Positions 19,924 to 28,157 are shown, counted from the first letter of the stretch. The stretch is DNA of 64,000 bases from Rhodococcus sp. 14-1411-2a (GCF_002259485.1 NZ_NPGA01000007.1:186001-250000); one strand, 5' to 3'. A program made the numbers and translations. The notes: generated by a model not told the origin, from the letters alone.

Positions 19924-20862
19924 TCATTTACCGGATGCGGTCGCGAATTCGTCGTTACGAATGACTGACAGGTGCTGGTCGGCCGTAACGCTCGTATCGT
20001 TATGCGATACCGGGAGAATTCGCGAATCACACGTCGACAGCATCCGCGTCAGCGGCCAATGAAGGGTATGCAGAACCATGTCCATTATCAGCAATCTGCG
20101 CAGCGGGTTGCCGACCAGATCGTGGTGCGCCCAGGTCCGATAGGAACTGAGTACGTAGTGGCGGTACTCGAGCGGAGGGGTGAGCAGTCGACGGCCCGAC
20201 ACCTCGACGCACATGGACTTGATCCGAGCGATCTGCAGCCCGACACGATGGAGGCACAGAGACAGATCTATGTCCTCGTGTAGGTCGGTTCGCAGACTCA
20301 CTCGGTCGCGGACCGCCTGCCAGGCAGACCGACGGATAGCGAAGTTGTTACCGGATGCGGCAGAAACCCGCAGCTCATCCGGCTTCCGCTTGGTGGTGTA
20401 GTTAACGAACGCCCGATAGGGCACCACCCATGGAGAGTCGTAGAGGTGAATCGGCCCGGTGACCGCGGCGTAGTCCAATCGCCGATCGAAGAAGTCCAGT
20501 ACCGACTTCGCCCAGCCCGCACCGACGTGCGTGTCGGCGTCGATGCGGCCGATGATCGATCCGACGGCGTTGTCGAAGCCCGTGTTTCGTGCGTGCACCA
20601 CTCCGCGCTCGGACTCCGCGACCAGTTCGATCATCGGGAATCGGCGTCGACGATCGAGAACGATCGCAGCGGTGTCGTCGGTCGAATTGTTGTCGACAAC
20701 AATGATCTCGCGAATGTGTTCGCGCTGCTCCAGCAGTGCATCCAAACATTCGCTCAAGTGAGCGGACTCGTTGAATGCAGGCACAACGACCGAAAGACTG
20801 TTCACCGCTGCCAACCCCTGACCAATTGATTTCGGCGATAGTGTGGCTCGGTTCGGATGCAT
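19924..20862 (-). CDS. Family 2 glycosyltransferase
   Basis: A 312-residue GT-A enzyme. It opens with SLSVVVPAFNESAHLSECLDALL, followed by VVDNNSTDDTAAI and the metal-binding DxD in GRIDADTHVGAGW, with an acceptor-loop HEDIDLS near residue 218. No transmembrane anchor is clear, although the C-terminal third has a hydrophobic stretch. It probably transfers a sugar to a lipid or exopolysaccharide carrier. A GTG at 20805 is an alternative start. It is isolated, with no other sugar genes beside it. Confidence 0.85.
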   Translation of the reverse strand: MHPNRATLSPKSIGQGLAAVNSLSVVVPAFNESAHLSECLDALLEQREHIREIIVVDNNSTDDTAAIVLDRRRRFPMIELVAESERGVVHARNTGFDNAVGSIIGRIDADTHVGAGWAKSVLDFFDRRLDYAAVTGPIHLYDSPWVVPYRAFVNYTTKRKPDELRVSAASGNNFAIRRSAWQAVRDRVSLRTDLHEDIDLSLCLHRVGLQIARIKSMCVEVSGRRLLTPPLEYRHYVLSSYRTWAHHDLVGNPLRRLLIMDMVLHTLHWPLTRMLSTCDSRILPVSHNDTSVTADQHLSVIRNDEFATASGK

Positions 20863-21117
20863 GAATAGTGCGTCTCGAAATACGAGCTACGGACGAATTG
20901 ATGCTACCGCATAAAATGGCAAATATAGCCAGTCGAATTCTGCGCAATAAACAATATGAATTACGATACGAGTTCGCCGATCGAACTTCGATTCTCCAGC
21001 CAATCCCTATAACAAGGAATTCTCCGGTTTGATCGCTACGAGCCAACTCACTGTTCGTACTCCACGGTCTCCTTACCGGGCATTCGGGCATCTCCGATGC
21101 GACGTAAGGTTCCCGCC
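20863..21117. other. AT-rich divergent intergenic region
   Basis: About 255 bases between the glycosyltransferase and a rightward broken ORF. The first 170 bases are clearly AT-rich for this genome (runs such as ATAAAATGGCAAATATAG). It ends with TAAGGT (21105-21110) seven bases before the GTG of the broken ORF. No gene is seen within it. Confidence 0.5.
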
Positions 21118-21666
21118 GTGGAGACCGTCAGGATCGAGACCGCTCTGTACGACGATGTCGTCGTCGAATATTCGAACGTCGCCATCTCGGCGTTCTACGT
21201 CTCGTCACGCGATGTTCGCATCACGTTCAGTCGAATCTGACCACAGACACACGACAAGACTCCGTTGGGCACCAGGAGTGCGACGTGCGTTCGCGCAAAC
21301 TTCGACGGCGAGCCCCTCTCGATCCAGGTGGGTCGCGCCCGGGTGACGAAGAGGTCATATCGCCTACGGGTGTCGTTTCGGGACAACACTCTGACTCTGG
21401 CGGCCAAGGACCTCGAATCCAGCGCAGTGTTTCGAGGGGTGTCGGACAACGGCGACAACTGCTTCGGCGACCTGACTCGTGAATACGGCGGCGGGGTGAG
21501 CGCGTTCTGGGGCCTGCCGTTCACGTTCTTCGGGAAGTCGGTAGAACCGCCGACACCGTCCGAGGACGAAGTGCTGATCGCGTTCGCTGCTGCTGCCGCG
21601 TTCGGAACCGGCGGCCTGTCGGTAACTACCATCGTCATGAGCCTGTTGGGTTCGGTGTTCCCTTGA
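21118..21666 (+). pseudogene. ORF interrupted by an in-frame TGA, unknown family
   Basis: A GTG start seven bases after TAAGGT opens a frame (VETVRIETALYDDVVVEYSN) that meets TGA at 21238-21240. The same frame then stays open to 21666 and encodes about 140 further residues with normal codon bias (RVSFRDNTLTLAAKDLESS, then a hydrophobic C-terminus). No ribosome site precedes a start in the second half. The simplest reading is one gene broken by a nonsense mutation or by two compensating indels around 21228-21265. Stop read-through or two separate genes are alternatives. I do not recognise the family. Confidence 0.5.
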
Positions 21667-21849
21667 GCGACAATCCGACAGTCTCGGAACACGGCTCCAG
21701 CCTCATCTCTCCGCTGAAAATGCACTTTTTCCCGTCACTGAATCGATTCGGAATCGTTGTTTCCGTCACAAAGTTGGTTTGAACGAGATACAAATACTCC
21801 TGGCTGCGCGTGACGCACGGCTCACCCCTCAACAAGTAGGAGTTTTTCC

Positions 21850-21960
21850 ATGGACATCTCTTCGTTCATCTCCAGCCTTCTGTCGACCGGAAGCTCCACC
21901 GGAAGCACGACCTCCAACATCCCGATCCTGGAGCTGCTCAGCTCCGGCTCGGCTTCCTGA
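21850..21960 (+). CDS. 36-residue serine-rich peptide
   Basis: A short gene with a good ribosome site (GTAGGAG, 7-8 bases before the ATG) and a perfect terminator hairpin 18 bases after its stop. The peptide starts MDISSFISSLLSTGSS, has a Ser/Thr/Gly middle, then IPILELLSSGSAS. Twelve of 36 residues are Ser. It has two short hydrophobic patches and no cleavable signal. The expression signals are better than the coding evidence. It could be a small secreted or membrane-active peptide. No family is recognised. Confidence 0.6.
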   Translation: MDISSFISSLLSTGSSTGSTTSNIPILELLSSGSAS

Positions 21961-21978
21961 CAGTTCGCCTCACTCGCA

Positions 21979-22017
21979 AGAACAGGCTCGATCGACTGTG
22001 TCGATCGAGCCTGTTCT
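21979..22017 (+). terminator. Perfect 18-bp terminator hairpin
   Basis: Arms 21979-21996 and 22000-22017 pair without mismatch around a 3-base loop, followed by CTTCTGTTAT. It ends the small peptide transcript and also faces the 3' end of the tRNA-Ala gene on the other strand, so it may work in both directions. Confidence 0.85.
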
Positions 22018-22028
22018 CTTCTGTTATG

Positions 22029-22101
22029 TGGAGCTGAGGGGAATCGAACCCCTGACCTTCTCGATGCGAACGAGACGCGCTACCAACTGCGCCACAGCCC
22101 C
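22029..22101 (-). tRNA. tRNA-Ala (anticodon CGC)
   Basis: The minus strand folds as a complete cloverleaf. The 7-bp acceptor stem GGGGCTG/CAGCTCC includes the G3-U70 pair that identifies alanine tRNAs. The D-arm is GCGCAGTTGGTAGCGC, the anticodon loop TTCGCAT gives CGC (reads GCG), and the T-arm is AGGGGTTCGATTCCCCT. Length is 73 with discriminator A and no encoded CCA. No integrated element is seen at either end. Confidence 0.95.
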
Positions 22102-22156
22102 TTCGCCGTCATGTCGACCGGCTGGGTAACTCTAGCAAAGCCGCTTCGGGCGGCAG

Positions 22157-23026
22157 CTACGCGCCCTGGGCTCTGCGCATGTCCCGGTCCTCGTCACGAC
22201 GTGCCTGGAACGGCTCCTCGTAGTGATCGAGATGCTCGAATTCGGGATCCTCGTCGTCGATCTCGAGCACCACCGCACCGGGGCGACGCAACCGCTGCGG
22301 GACGAGCTCGAGTTCGTCGTCGGTCTCCGATTCCACACCGAGACGGGACCGGCCCATCCGGGTGAGCCGACGTCGACGGACCTCTTCCTCGATCTGCACC
22401 TGACGACGCAGGTAGTACAGGTAACCGACGAGAACGGCGACGGACAGTCCGCACAGCCACCAGACCGTCGGAGAAATGATGAAGGCCAGAGCTGCAGTGG
22501 TGATCGCCGCGAATACCAACCCCAGAACTGCGCGCTGTCGAAACGCGTACCGCGCGGCACGGGCGATCGCATCGGCCTCGGGGTCGAAACCGCCGCGGCC
22601 GCGTCGGCGAGGGACGAAATCGTCGTCGACGACACCGGGTTCGTGCGCGGGCGAACTTGCACTCGATGCCTCCGAGTCGGGTGCATCGCGCTCGAGGTCG
22701 CTGTCTGCTGCGTGAGTGTCCATCGGGTCCTCCGCGGTACCGGGTAGATCGGGTGAGTCTGGACGAACAGTCGCAATCGCGGGGCCGAAGATCTCTCGGG
22801 CCGGCGCGGAGACTCGCAGGTCGTCCTCCGGTCGCCAGTGGGGATCACTGCGGTGCCCGGTCGCGGGGCCGCGCTGCTTTCGCTTAGTGCCACCCCGATG
22901 CAGCACGCGGGTCGCGAGCGCTGCGTCGGTCGTCTGCATGATCTGCGGACGCTTGGTCATCAGCATGGGCAGAAGAACGAAGAGCCAGACGGCTACGAGA
23001 CCGATCCAGATGATCGAGTTCGGCAT
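22157..23026 (-). CDS. glpR: Gephyrin-like molybdotransferase receptor GlpR (SepX-like divisome protein)
   Basis: A 289-residue membrane protein with one N-terminal helix (residues 4-22, IIWIGLVAVWLFVLLPML), a long acidic disordered linker, a helical hairpin near 162-208 and a charged cytoplasmic tail. This layout and the position two genes from glp match GlpR of Corynebacterium and SepX of Streptomyces, which link the MoeA-like protein Glp to the FtsZ division machinery. Expected site: septum and poles. The assignment relies on topology plus gene order. Confidence 0.85.
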   Translation of the reverse strand: MPNSIIWIGLVAVWLFVLLPMLMTKRPQIMQTTDAALATRVLHRGGTKRKQRGPATGHRSDPHWRPEDDLRVSAPAREIFGPAIATVRPDSPDLPGTAEDPMDTHAADSDLERDAPDSEASSASSPAHEPGVVDDDFVPRRRGRGGFDPEADAIARAARYAFRQRAVLGLVFAAITTAALAFIISPTVWWLCGLSVAVLVGYLYYLRRQVQIEEEVRRRRLTRMGRSRLGVESETDDELELVPQRLRRPGAVVLEIDDEDPEFEHLDHYEEPFQARRDEDRDMRRAQGA

Positions 23027-23163
23027 CGGCGATGTTCTCCTCCCTGGGCAACGGTGACACTTGTGACGTCATCAGGCTATGGGGAGGAGGCGCGAGAACG
23101 ATGCAGACGCGCCGACCCGAATTACACTCCTGTCACTTTGACAACATCAGACGCGGTCGGCCG

Positions 23164-23811
23164 TCAGGCCCACGCAGCCCGGCCCGCGCGAACCAACCGA
23201 TCGACGACGGTTCCCTGCACCTCACCCGAGGTGATCGCGACGAGCTTGTGATCGCGCCATTCGCCGTCGACGTCGAGGTACTTGTAGAGCAGTCCCTCTT
23301 CGCGAAAGCCGACGTTGCGCAGCACTGCTTGGCTGGCCAGGTTCTCCGGCCGCACCGTCGCCTCGACGCGATGGAGTCCGACGGGACCGAAGCAGTGATC
23401 GAGACCGAGTGCCAGCGCCGCGGTGGCCACACCCTTGCCGTTGACCTCCTTGGAGACCCAGTACCCGATCCAGGCCGAACGCAGTGCGCCCCGCACGATG
23501 TTTCCGGTGGTGATCTGGCCACAGAATTCGCCGTCGACTTCGATGACCATCGGCAGCATGTGTCCCTTGCGCGCCTCGGACTTCAGGCCAGAGCACAAGG
23601 TCGGCCACGAGGAGATGTGGTGTCGCGAATTCCAGCTGCCCTCACCACTGGGCTCCCAGGGTTCGAGGTGGGCGCGATCCGCAGTACGAATCCGACTCCA
23701 CGCGGCCGCGTCGCGCATCCGTACCGGCCGCAACGTGACAGTTCCGCCGGCCACTCGCACTGGACCCAATTTCGCCGGCCAACCTGGGTGGCTCGACCAC
23801 GTTCGCGGCAT
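23164..23811 (-). CDS. rimJ: GNAT acetyltransferase, RimJ-like
   Basis: A 215-residue GNAT protein similar to ribosomal-protein alanine N-acetyltransferases: VTLRPVRMRDAAAWSRIR at the start, GYWVSKEVNGKGVATAAL as the acetyl-CoA loop, and HRVEATVRPENLASQAVLRNVGF near the end. The ATG at 23811 follows TACGAT by six bases, so a leaderless start is likely. Upstream readings pass through a repeat element. It lies between glp and glpR. An acetylation role in division is not established. Confidence 0.88.
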   Translation of the reverse strand: MPRTWSSHPGWPAKLGPVRVAGGTVTLRPVRMRDAAAWSRIRTADRAHLEPWEPSGEGSWNSRHHISSWPTLCSGLKSEARKGHMLPMVIEVDGEFCGQITTGNIVRGALRSAWIGYWVSKEVNGKGVATAALALGLDHCFGPVGLHRVEATVRPENLASQAVLRNVGFREEGLLYKYLDVDGEWRDHKLVAITSGEVQGTVVDRLVRAGRAAWA

Positions 23812-23837
23812 CCGTCGATCGTATGCGCTGCGCGCAA

Positions 23838-23866
23838 GTGAGCGGAAACTCGTAGTAGAAGTCGAG
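23838..23866 (+). repeat. Dispersed palindromic element, family A, decayed copy
   Basis: The left arm and loop of family A are well kept (GTGAGCGGAAACTCGTAGTA, then GAAGTCGAG). The right arm is interrupted and only a distant CGCGCTCAC near 23905 could pair. It lies in the gap between glp and the rimJ-like gene. Confidence 0.6.
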
Positions 23867-23916
23867 GCGGGAGTGGAGCCTGCGGAACGACCGGCAGGCC
23901 CCGCGCTCACATGGCG

Positions 23917-25176
23917 TCAGCCTCGCTGAGCGAGGAACGAGACCTTGACTTCCTCGCCGGTTCGGATTTCGGTGACCTCGGGATCGATGACGACCAGGCA
24001 GTTCGCCTCGGCGAGCGTGGCCAACAGATGCGAGGACGATCCGGGTGCACCGCCGAGGGCCTGAACCAGGTATTCACCGGTTCCCTCGTCGCGCATGAGC
24101 TGGCCGCGGAGAAATCCCTTGCGGTCCTCGATCGAGGTGATCGGCGCGACGGTTCGGGCGGTCACGGTCCGTCGCATCGGCTGCCGTCGGCCCAGGGCGA
24201 TGCGAATCAGCGGACGCACCATCACCTCGAACACCACCAGCGCGCTGACGGGGTTGGCCGGCAACAGAAAGGTTGGTACTTCGTCGCGTCCGAGTTGGCC
24301 GAACCCTTGAACGGAGCCGGGGTGCATGGCAACTCGCTCCACTTCCATGTCGCCGAGTTCGCCGAGCGCCTCACGCACACCGTCCGATGCGCCGCCGCCC
24401 ACCGCTCCGGCGATGACCACGATCTCGGAGCGGATCAACTGCCCCTCGACCACTTCGCGCAGTCGCTTGGGATCGGTGCTGACGATCCCGACGCGGTTGA
24501 CGTCGGCTCCGGCGTCGCGCGCTGCGGCGGCCAGTGCGTAGGAGTTGACGTCGTACACCTGGCCGGGCCCGGGGGTTCGATCGGTGTCGACCAACTCGCC
24601 GCCCACGGAGATCACCGAGAGCCGCGGCCGCGGATGCACCAGCACCTTGTCGCGTCCGACGGCTGCGAGCAGTCCCACCTGAGCTGCGCCGATGATGGTG
24701 CCTGCGCGCACCGCCACGTCACCGGGCTGTACGTCGTCGCCGATCTTTCGGACGTAGTCGCCCGAGCGCACGGGACGGAACACCTTGACGCGGGCGCGAC
24801 CGCTGTCGGTTCGATCCAACGGCAACACCGCGTCGGCCAGGGTGGGCAGCGGTGCGCCGGTGTCGACTCGCACGGCCTGACGTGGCTGCAGCCGGATGGG
24901 TTGACGCGATCCGGCGGACACCTCGCCGACGACGGGAAGCGTCAGGTCGATGCGTTCGTCGTCCTCGTTGCGCAGGTCGGTGCCCGCGGCCGCCACATCG
25001 ACGCTCCGTACCGCGTAGCCGTCGATGGCTGCCTGGTCGAAACCGGGAAGGGGACGCTCGGTGACCACTTCTTCTGCACACAGCAGGCCCTGTGCTTCCG
25101 AGATGGCGACCCGAACAGGCCGTGGAGCCACCGCCGCGGCGGTCACCCTGGTCTGCTGATCTTCGACCGAGCGCAT
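23917..25176 (-). CDS. glp: Molybdopterin molybdotransferase / gephyrin-like division protein Glp
   Basis: A 419-residue MoeA/gephyrin-fold protein: PLPGFDQAAIDGYAVRS (domain I), the GDDVQPGDVAVRAGTIIG domain II, a MogA-like domain III (VISVGGELVD, VGGGASDGVRE, LPANPVSALVVFEV), and a C-terminal beta domain IV. MoeA inserts molybdate into molybdopterin, while the corynebacterial Glp in this context binds FtsZ and GlpR. The galU-glp-rimJ-glpR order favours the division role. Both may coexist. An AGGAAGGG ribosome site precedes the ATG. Confidence 0.9.
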   Translation of the reverse strand: MRSVEDQQTRVTAAAVAPRPVRVAISEAQGLLCAEEVVTERPLPGFDQAAIDGYAVRSVDVAAAGTDLRNEDDERIDLTLPVVGEVSAGSRQPIRLQPRQAVRVDTGAPLPTLADAVLPLDRTDSGRARVKVFRPVRSGDYVRKIGDDVQPGDVAVRAGTIIGAAQVGLLAAVGRDKVLVHPRPRLSVISVGGELVDTDRTPGPGQVYDVNSYALAAAARDAGADVNRVGIVSTDPKRLREVVEGQLIRSEIVVIAGAVGGGASDGVREALGELGDMEVERVAMHPGSVQGFGQLGRDEVPTFLLPANPVSALVVFEVMVRPLIRIALGRRQPMRRTVTARTVAPITSIEDRKGFLRGQLMRDEGTGEYLVQALGGAPGSSSHLLATLAEANCLVVIDPEVTEIRTGEEVKVSFLAQRG

Positions 25177-25209
25177 CTGGCCCTTCCTCTATGGCATCGA
25201 CCCGCGATG

Positions 25210-26163
25210 CTATTCGTACGTGGTCAGTTCCGGTGCCCAGCTGTCGCTCAAGCGTTCGTTCAGCCATTCACGCAGCGCCGGACCGTAGTCGTCACGTTGT
25301 AGAGCAAAGTCAACCGCAGCGCGCAGGTATCCCCCGGGATTTCCGAGGTCGTGTCTCGATCCGCGGTGCACCACCACGTGGACGGGGTGGCCTTCTTCGA
25401 TCAGCAGCGCAATGGCGTCGGTGAGCTGCAGCTCGCCGCCTGCACCGGGCTTGATCCGTCGCAGAGCGTCGAAGATCGCGCGGTCGAGCAGGTATCGGCC
25501 CGCAGCGGCCAGGTTGGACGGGGCGTCCTCCTGCTTGGGCTTTTCGACCATACCGGTGACCTTGAGGACGTTCGGGTTGACTGCGTCGGGCACGATCTCG
25601 ACGGAGAAGACGCCGTAGGAGGAGACCTTGTCGTCGGGAACCTCGATGGCGCACAACACCGAGCCTCCACGCTTGGCGCGGACGCGGGCCATGACGTCGA
25701 GCACACCGCGGGGCATCACCAGATCGTCGGGAAGCAGAACGGCAACGGAATCCTCGTCGTCGTCGAGAACTTCCTCGGCGCAGGCGACGGCATGTCCGAG
25801 TCCGAGCGGCTCGTGCTGAATGACCGACTGGACGTCGAGCAGACCCGGGGCAACCCGCACCTTCTCGAGCATCTCGAGCTTGCCGCTGGCCTCGAGCTTG
25901 TTCTCGAGTACGAGGTCTTCGACGAAGTGGGCGACGACGCCGTCCTTGCCTGGGGAGGTGACGATCACCAGTCGCTGTGCGCCGGAATCTGCGGCTTCGC
26001 CGGCGACGAGCTCGATACCGGGAGTGTCGACCACCGGAAGCAGTTCTTTCGGAACGGTTTTCGTGGCCGGCAGGAACCGGGTACCCATGCCCGCTGCGGG
26101 AACGATGGCCGTGCGGAAATGCACGGGCGTGGCGGCGGTCGTCGCTGTAACGGCTTCTGTCAT
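25210..26163 (-). CDS. galU: UTP--glucose-1-phosphate uridylyltransferase
   Basis: A 317-residue nucleotidyltransferase making UDP-glucose for polysaccharides, trehalose and arabinogalactan precursors. The signature is RTAIVPAAGMGTRFLPATKTVPKELLPV near the N-terminus. Also visible are QHEPLGLGHAVACAE, the VLLPDDLV metal site and VTGMVEKPK. The ATG at 26163 is seven bases after TAGGGT, a probable leaderless start. It is divergent from the folate cycloligase and leads into the glp, rimJ, glpR series. Confidence 0.95.
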   Translation of the reverse strand: MTEAVTATTAATPVHFRTAIVPAAGMGTRFLPATKTVPKELLPVVDTPGIELVAGEAADSGAQRLVIVTSPGKDGVVAHFVEDLVLENKLEASGKLEMLEKVRVAPGLLDVQSVIQHEPLGLGHAVACAEEVLDDDEDSVAVLLPDDLVMPRGVLDVMARVRAKRGGSVLCAIEVPDDKVSSYGVFSVEIVPDAVNPNVLKVTGMVEKPKQEDAPSNLAAAGRYLLDRAIFDALRRIKPGAGGELQLTDAIALLIEEGHPVHVVVHRGSRHDLGNPGGYLRAAVDFALQRDDYGPALREWLNERLSDSWAPELTTYE

Positions 26164-26270
26164 GGTGCTCACCCTATCCATGGTTTCTGGTGATCTGCTC
26201 GCCGTGTGCTGCGTTTTACCCCCGAGTGCATATCGTTGAACGACAGCACAGGAAGGGAGGACGAATCGTT

Positions 26271-26864
26271 GTGACCGTTCCCGATTTCACGGAGAACACG
26301 CCCAAGGATCGATGGCGAAAGTATGTTCTCGCCGAACGCCGACTGCTCGACGGTGCGCAACGCGCAATGGAGTCCTCTGCACTCTGTCACGTCCTCGGCG
26401 AATTGGCTGCCGAACACCCCGTCGTCGCCGCGTACGTTCCGGTCGGCCGGGAGCCGGGTTCCATCGAGATGCTCGACGCGATGGCCGCGGCCGGGTCGGC
26501 CGTTCTGCTTCCGAGTGCGCACGAGCCGGGTCCCCTGCGCTGGGCTCGATACGGCGGGCGTGAATCTTTGGTGAAAGCCCCCTTCGGTCTGTTGGAACCG
26601 TCGGGGCCGACGCTCGATCCCGACGCGGTGTCGGAGTGCACTCTGGTTCTCGTTCCGGCGCTGGCCGTGGACCGGAACGGAAACCGGCTGGGCCGAGGCG
26701 CGGGCTTCTACGATCGAACACTCGACCTGTGCAGACCCGACGCGATGCTGGTCGCGGTGGTGCGCGAGAGCGAAGTGGTCGATCGTCTACCTGCCGAATC
26801 GCACGACAGACCGGTGACACACGTGCTCACCGCCGGCGGGCTCGTACGCTTGAGTACGGAATAA
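26271..26864 (+). CDS. 5-formyltetrahydrofolate cyclo-ligase
   Basis: A 197-residue enzyme that converts 5-formyl-THF to 5,10-methenyl-THF using ATP. Family motifs are KYVLAERRLL at the start, PVGREPGSIEML, and the C-terminal LVPALAVDRNGNRLGRGAGFYDRTL nucleotide and substrate loop. The GTG at 26271 follows GGAGG by nine bases and was preferred over upstream codons. It is divergent from galU and followed by a CIRCE element and the ruc-like gene. Confidence 0.9.
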   Translation: MTVPDFTENTPKDRWRKYVLAERRLLDGAQRAMESSALCHVLGELAAEHPVVAAYVPVGREPGSIEMLDAMAAAGSAVLLPSAHEPGPLRWARYGGRESLVKAPFGLLEPSGPTLDPDAVSECTLVLVPALAVDRNGNRLGRGAGFYDRTLDLCRPDAMLVAVVRESEVVDRLPAESHDRPVTHVLTAGGLVRLSTE

Positions 26865-26881
26865 CGCTAGGATTCGATTCG

Positions 26882-26908
26882 TTGGCACTCCTGACTGTAG
26901 AGTGCTAA
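26882..26908. promoter_or_regulatory. CIRCE element (HrcA operator)
   Basis: TTGGCACTC (26882-26890), nine spacer bases, then GAGTGCTAA (26900-26908). This matches the CIRCE consensus TTAGCACTC-N9-GAGTGCTAA with one mismatch. It lies 110 bases ahead of the ruc-like gene. CIRCE is the binding site of the heat-shock repressor HrcA, so the next gene should be heat-induced. Confidence 0.85.
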
Positions 26909-27017
26909 TGCTCTCCCCAGTTTCGACAGTTTCGACGAACAGACAAGACACCGGCGGTGTTCGGCCTCGGCCAGCAGAGCGGCGAATTTCCTCGGTGACC
27001 AGCGCGGAGGAAACACG

Positions 27018-27362
27018 ATGCCCACTTACTCATACGCATGCACCGAGTGCGACAACCGCTTCGACATCGTTCAGTCCTTCACCGACGACACACTGACGGT
27101 GTGCCCCGCGTGCTCGGGCAAGCTTCGCAAGCTGTTCAACTCCGTCGGCATCGTCTTCAAGGGCAGCGGCTTCTACCGCACCGACAGCCGCGGCGGCTCC
27201 AGCACCTCCAGCGAGGGCGCAGGCGAGAAGAAGTCCGATGCGGCGGCCACGAAATCGGACAGCAAGACCGACTCTAAGCCCGCCGAGAAGAAATCTTCGG
27301 ATTCGTCGTCGTCGAGCAGTTCCTCTTCGTCTTCGACCACGAAAGCTGCTGCCAGCCAGTAG
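27018..27362 (+). CDS. ruc: FmdB-type zinc-ribbon protein, Ruc-like redox chaperone
   Basis: A 114-residue protein with an N-terminal zinc ribbon (Cys8, Cys11, Cys29, Cys32) and a disordered C-terminal half rich in Ser, Lys and Asp with a run of Ser residues near 95-106. In M. tuberculosis the syntenic protein (Ruc) is an HrcA-controlled chaperone switched on by oxidation of the zinc cysteines and passing clients to DnaK. The CIRCE element upstream supports the same control here. GGAGGAAACACG precedes the ATG. Confidence 0.85.
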   Translation: MPTYSYACTECDNRFDIVQSFTDDTLTVCPACSGKLRKLFNSVGIVFKGSGFYRTDSRGGSSTSSEGAGEKKSDAAATKSDSKTDSKPAEKKSSDSSSSSSSSSSSTTKAAASQ

Positions 27363-27379
27363 TTTTCCGCTTCATCCAC

Positions 27380-27411
27380 AGGCCGGGCCGTTATCCACAG
27401 CCCGGCCTTTT
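27380..27411 (+). terminator. Terminator after the ruc-like gene
   Basis: Arms AGGCCGGGC (27380-27388) and GCCCGGCCT (27400-27408) form a 9-bp GC-rich stem that runs into TTTT (27408-27411), 17 bases after the stop. It is a classical intrinsic terminator. The loop contains TTATCCACA, a DnaA-box match that is probably incidental. Confidence 0.8.
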
Positions 27412-27451
27412 CGGTGCCTGTTCCGGCTCGGCCACCGATACCGTTTGCGCC

Positions 27452-28114
27452 ATGGCTGCAGGCAAGAATCGACTCGACTCGACGCTGCTCGATCGCGTCA
27501 CCCTGCGTCCGGCATGGGTCGGATCCACGAAATTCAGAAAGATCGCCGCCGGGGTTCTGGTCGCGGTTGCACTGGTGCTGTTCCTCGACGACGCCGCCGG
27601 CGACGACCGCGTACGGGTGATCACGGCCGGACGAGACCTGACACCCGGCACCGTACTGACGCAGGCCGATATCGCCGTCGCAGAGTGGGACGGGGCGAAC
27701 GTCCCCGAGGGTGCACTCGTCGAATCCGAGGCCGTGGACGGCCAGACCCTCACCGGGCCGGTCCGTGCGGGCGAACTGCTCACCGACGTGCGGCTTCTCG
27801 GATCTCGAACAGCCACGACGACGCTGGGGACCGAGGCACGCGTCGTACCGGTGCATCTCGCCGATGCCGCGGTGACCGACCTGCTGCGTGAAGGTGATCG
27901 CGTCGACGTGCTGACGGTCGAGGCTCAGGACGACCCGAATGCGGTGCCCGCGGCACGGGTGCTGGCGTCGGGAGCGATGGTTGTGCTCGTCTCCGCCGAC
28001 GCCGGTGGCAATCGGCAGCGAGACCGAGTCGTCTTACTGGCCCTACCGACGAACGACGCTACGACGGTGGCGGCCGCCTCCTTGGTCAGCGCGCTCACGG
28101 TCACCCTGCACTAA
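27452..28114 (+). CDS. SAF-domain membrane-anchored protein (CpaB/RcpC-like)
   Basis: A 220-residue protein with one transmembrane helix near residues 30-46 (KIAAGVLVAVALVLFL), then an extracytoplasmic SAF domain (VITAGRDLTPGTVLTQADI, GELLTDVRL) and a CpaB-like C-terminal part. In pilus systems such proteins guide the secretin, but no pilus genes are near, so the role is unknown. ATG is seven bases after TACCGT without a ribosome site, a probable leaderless start. It is followed by mscL after 43 bases. Confidence 0.82.
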   Translation: MAAGKNRLDSTLLDRVTLRPAWVGSTKFRKIAAGVLVAVALVLFLDDAAGDDRVRVITAGRDLTPGTVLTQADIAVAEWDGANVPEGALVESEAVDGQTLTGPVRAGELLTDVRLLGSRTATTTLGTEARVVPVHLADAAVTDLLREGDRVDVLTVEAQDDPNAVPAARVLASGAMVVLVSADAGGNRQRDRVVLLALPTNDATTVAAASLVSALTVTLH

Positions 28115-28157
28115 CGTCTCTCGAGACAGAACAAACCGAACGTTGGGAGAAGGGCTC

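Noticed and set aside
27290-27345. Ser-codon run resembling a microsatellite
   Set aside because: It lies inside the disordered tail of the ruc-like gene with mixed TCG/AGC/TCC/TCT codons, so it is coding low complexity.
27391-27399. TTATCCACA match to a DnaA box
   Set aside because: A single copy inside a terminator loop with no cluster of boxes and no dnaA nearby, so not an origin.
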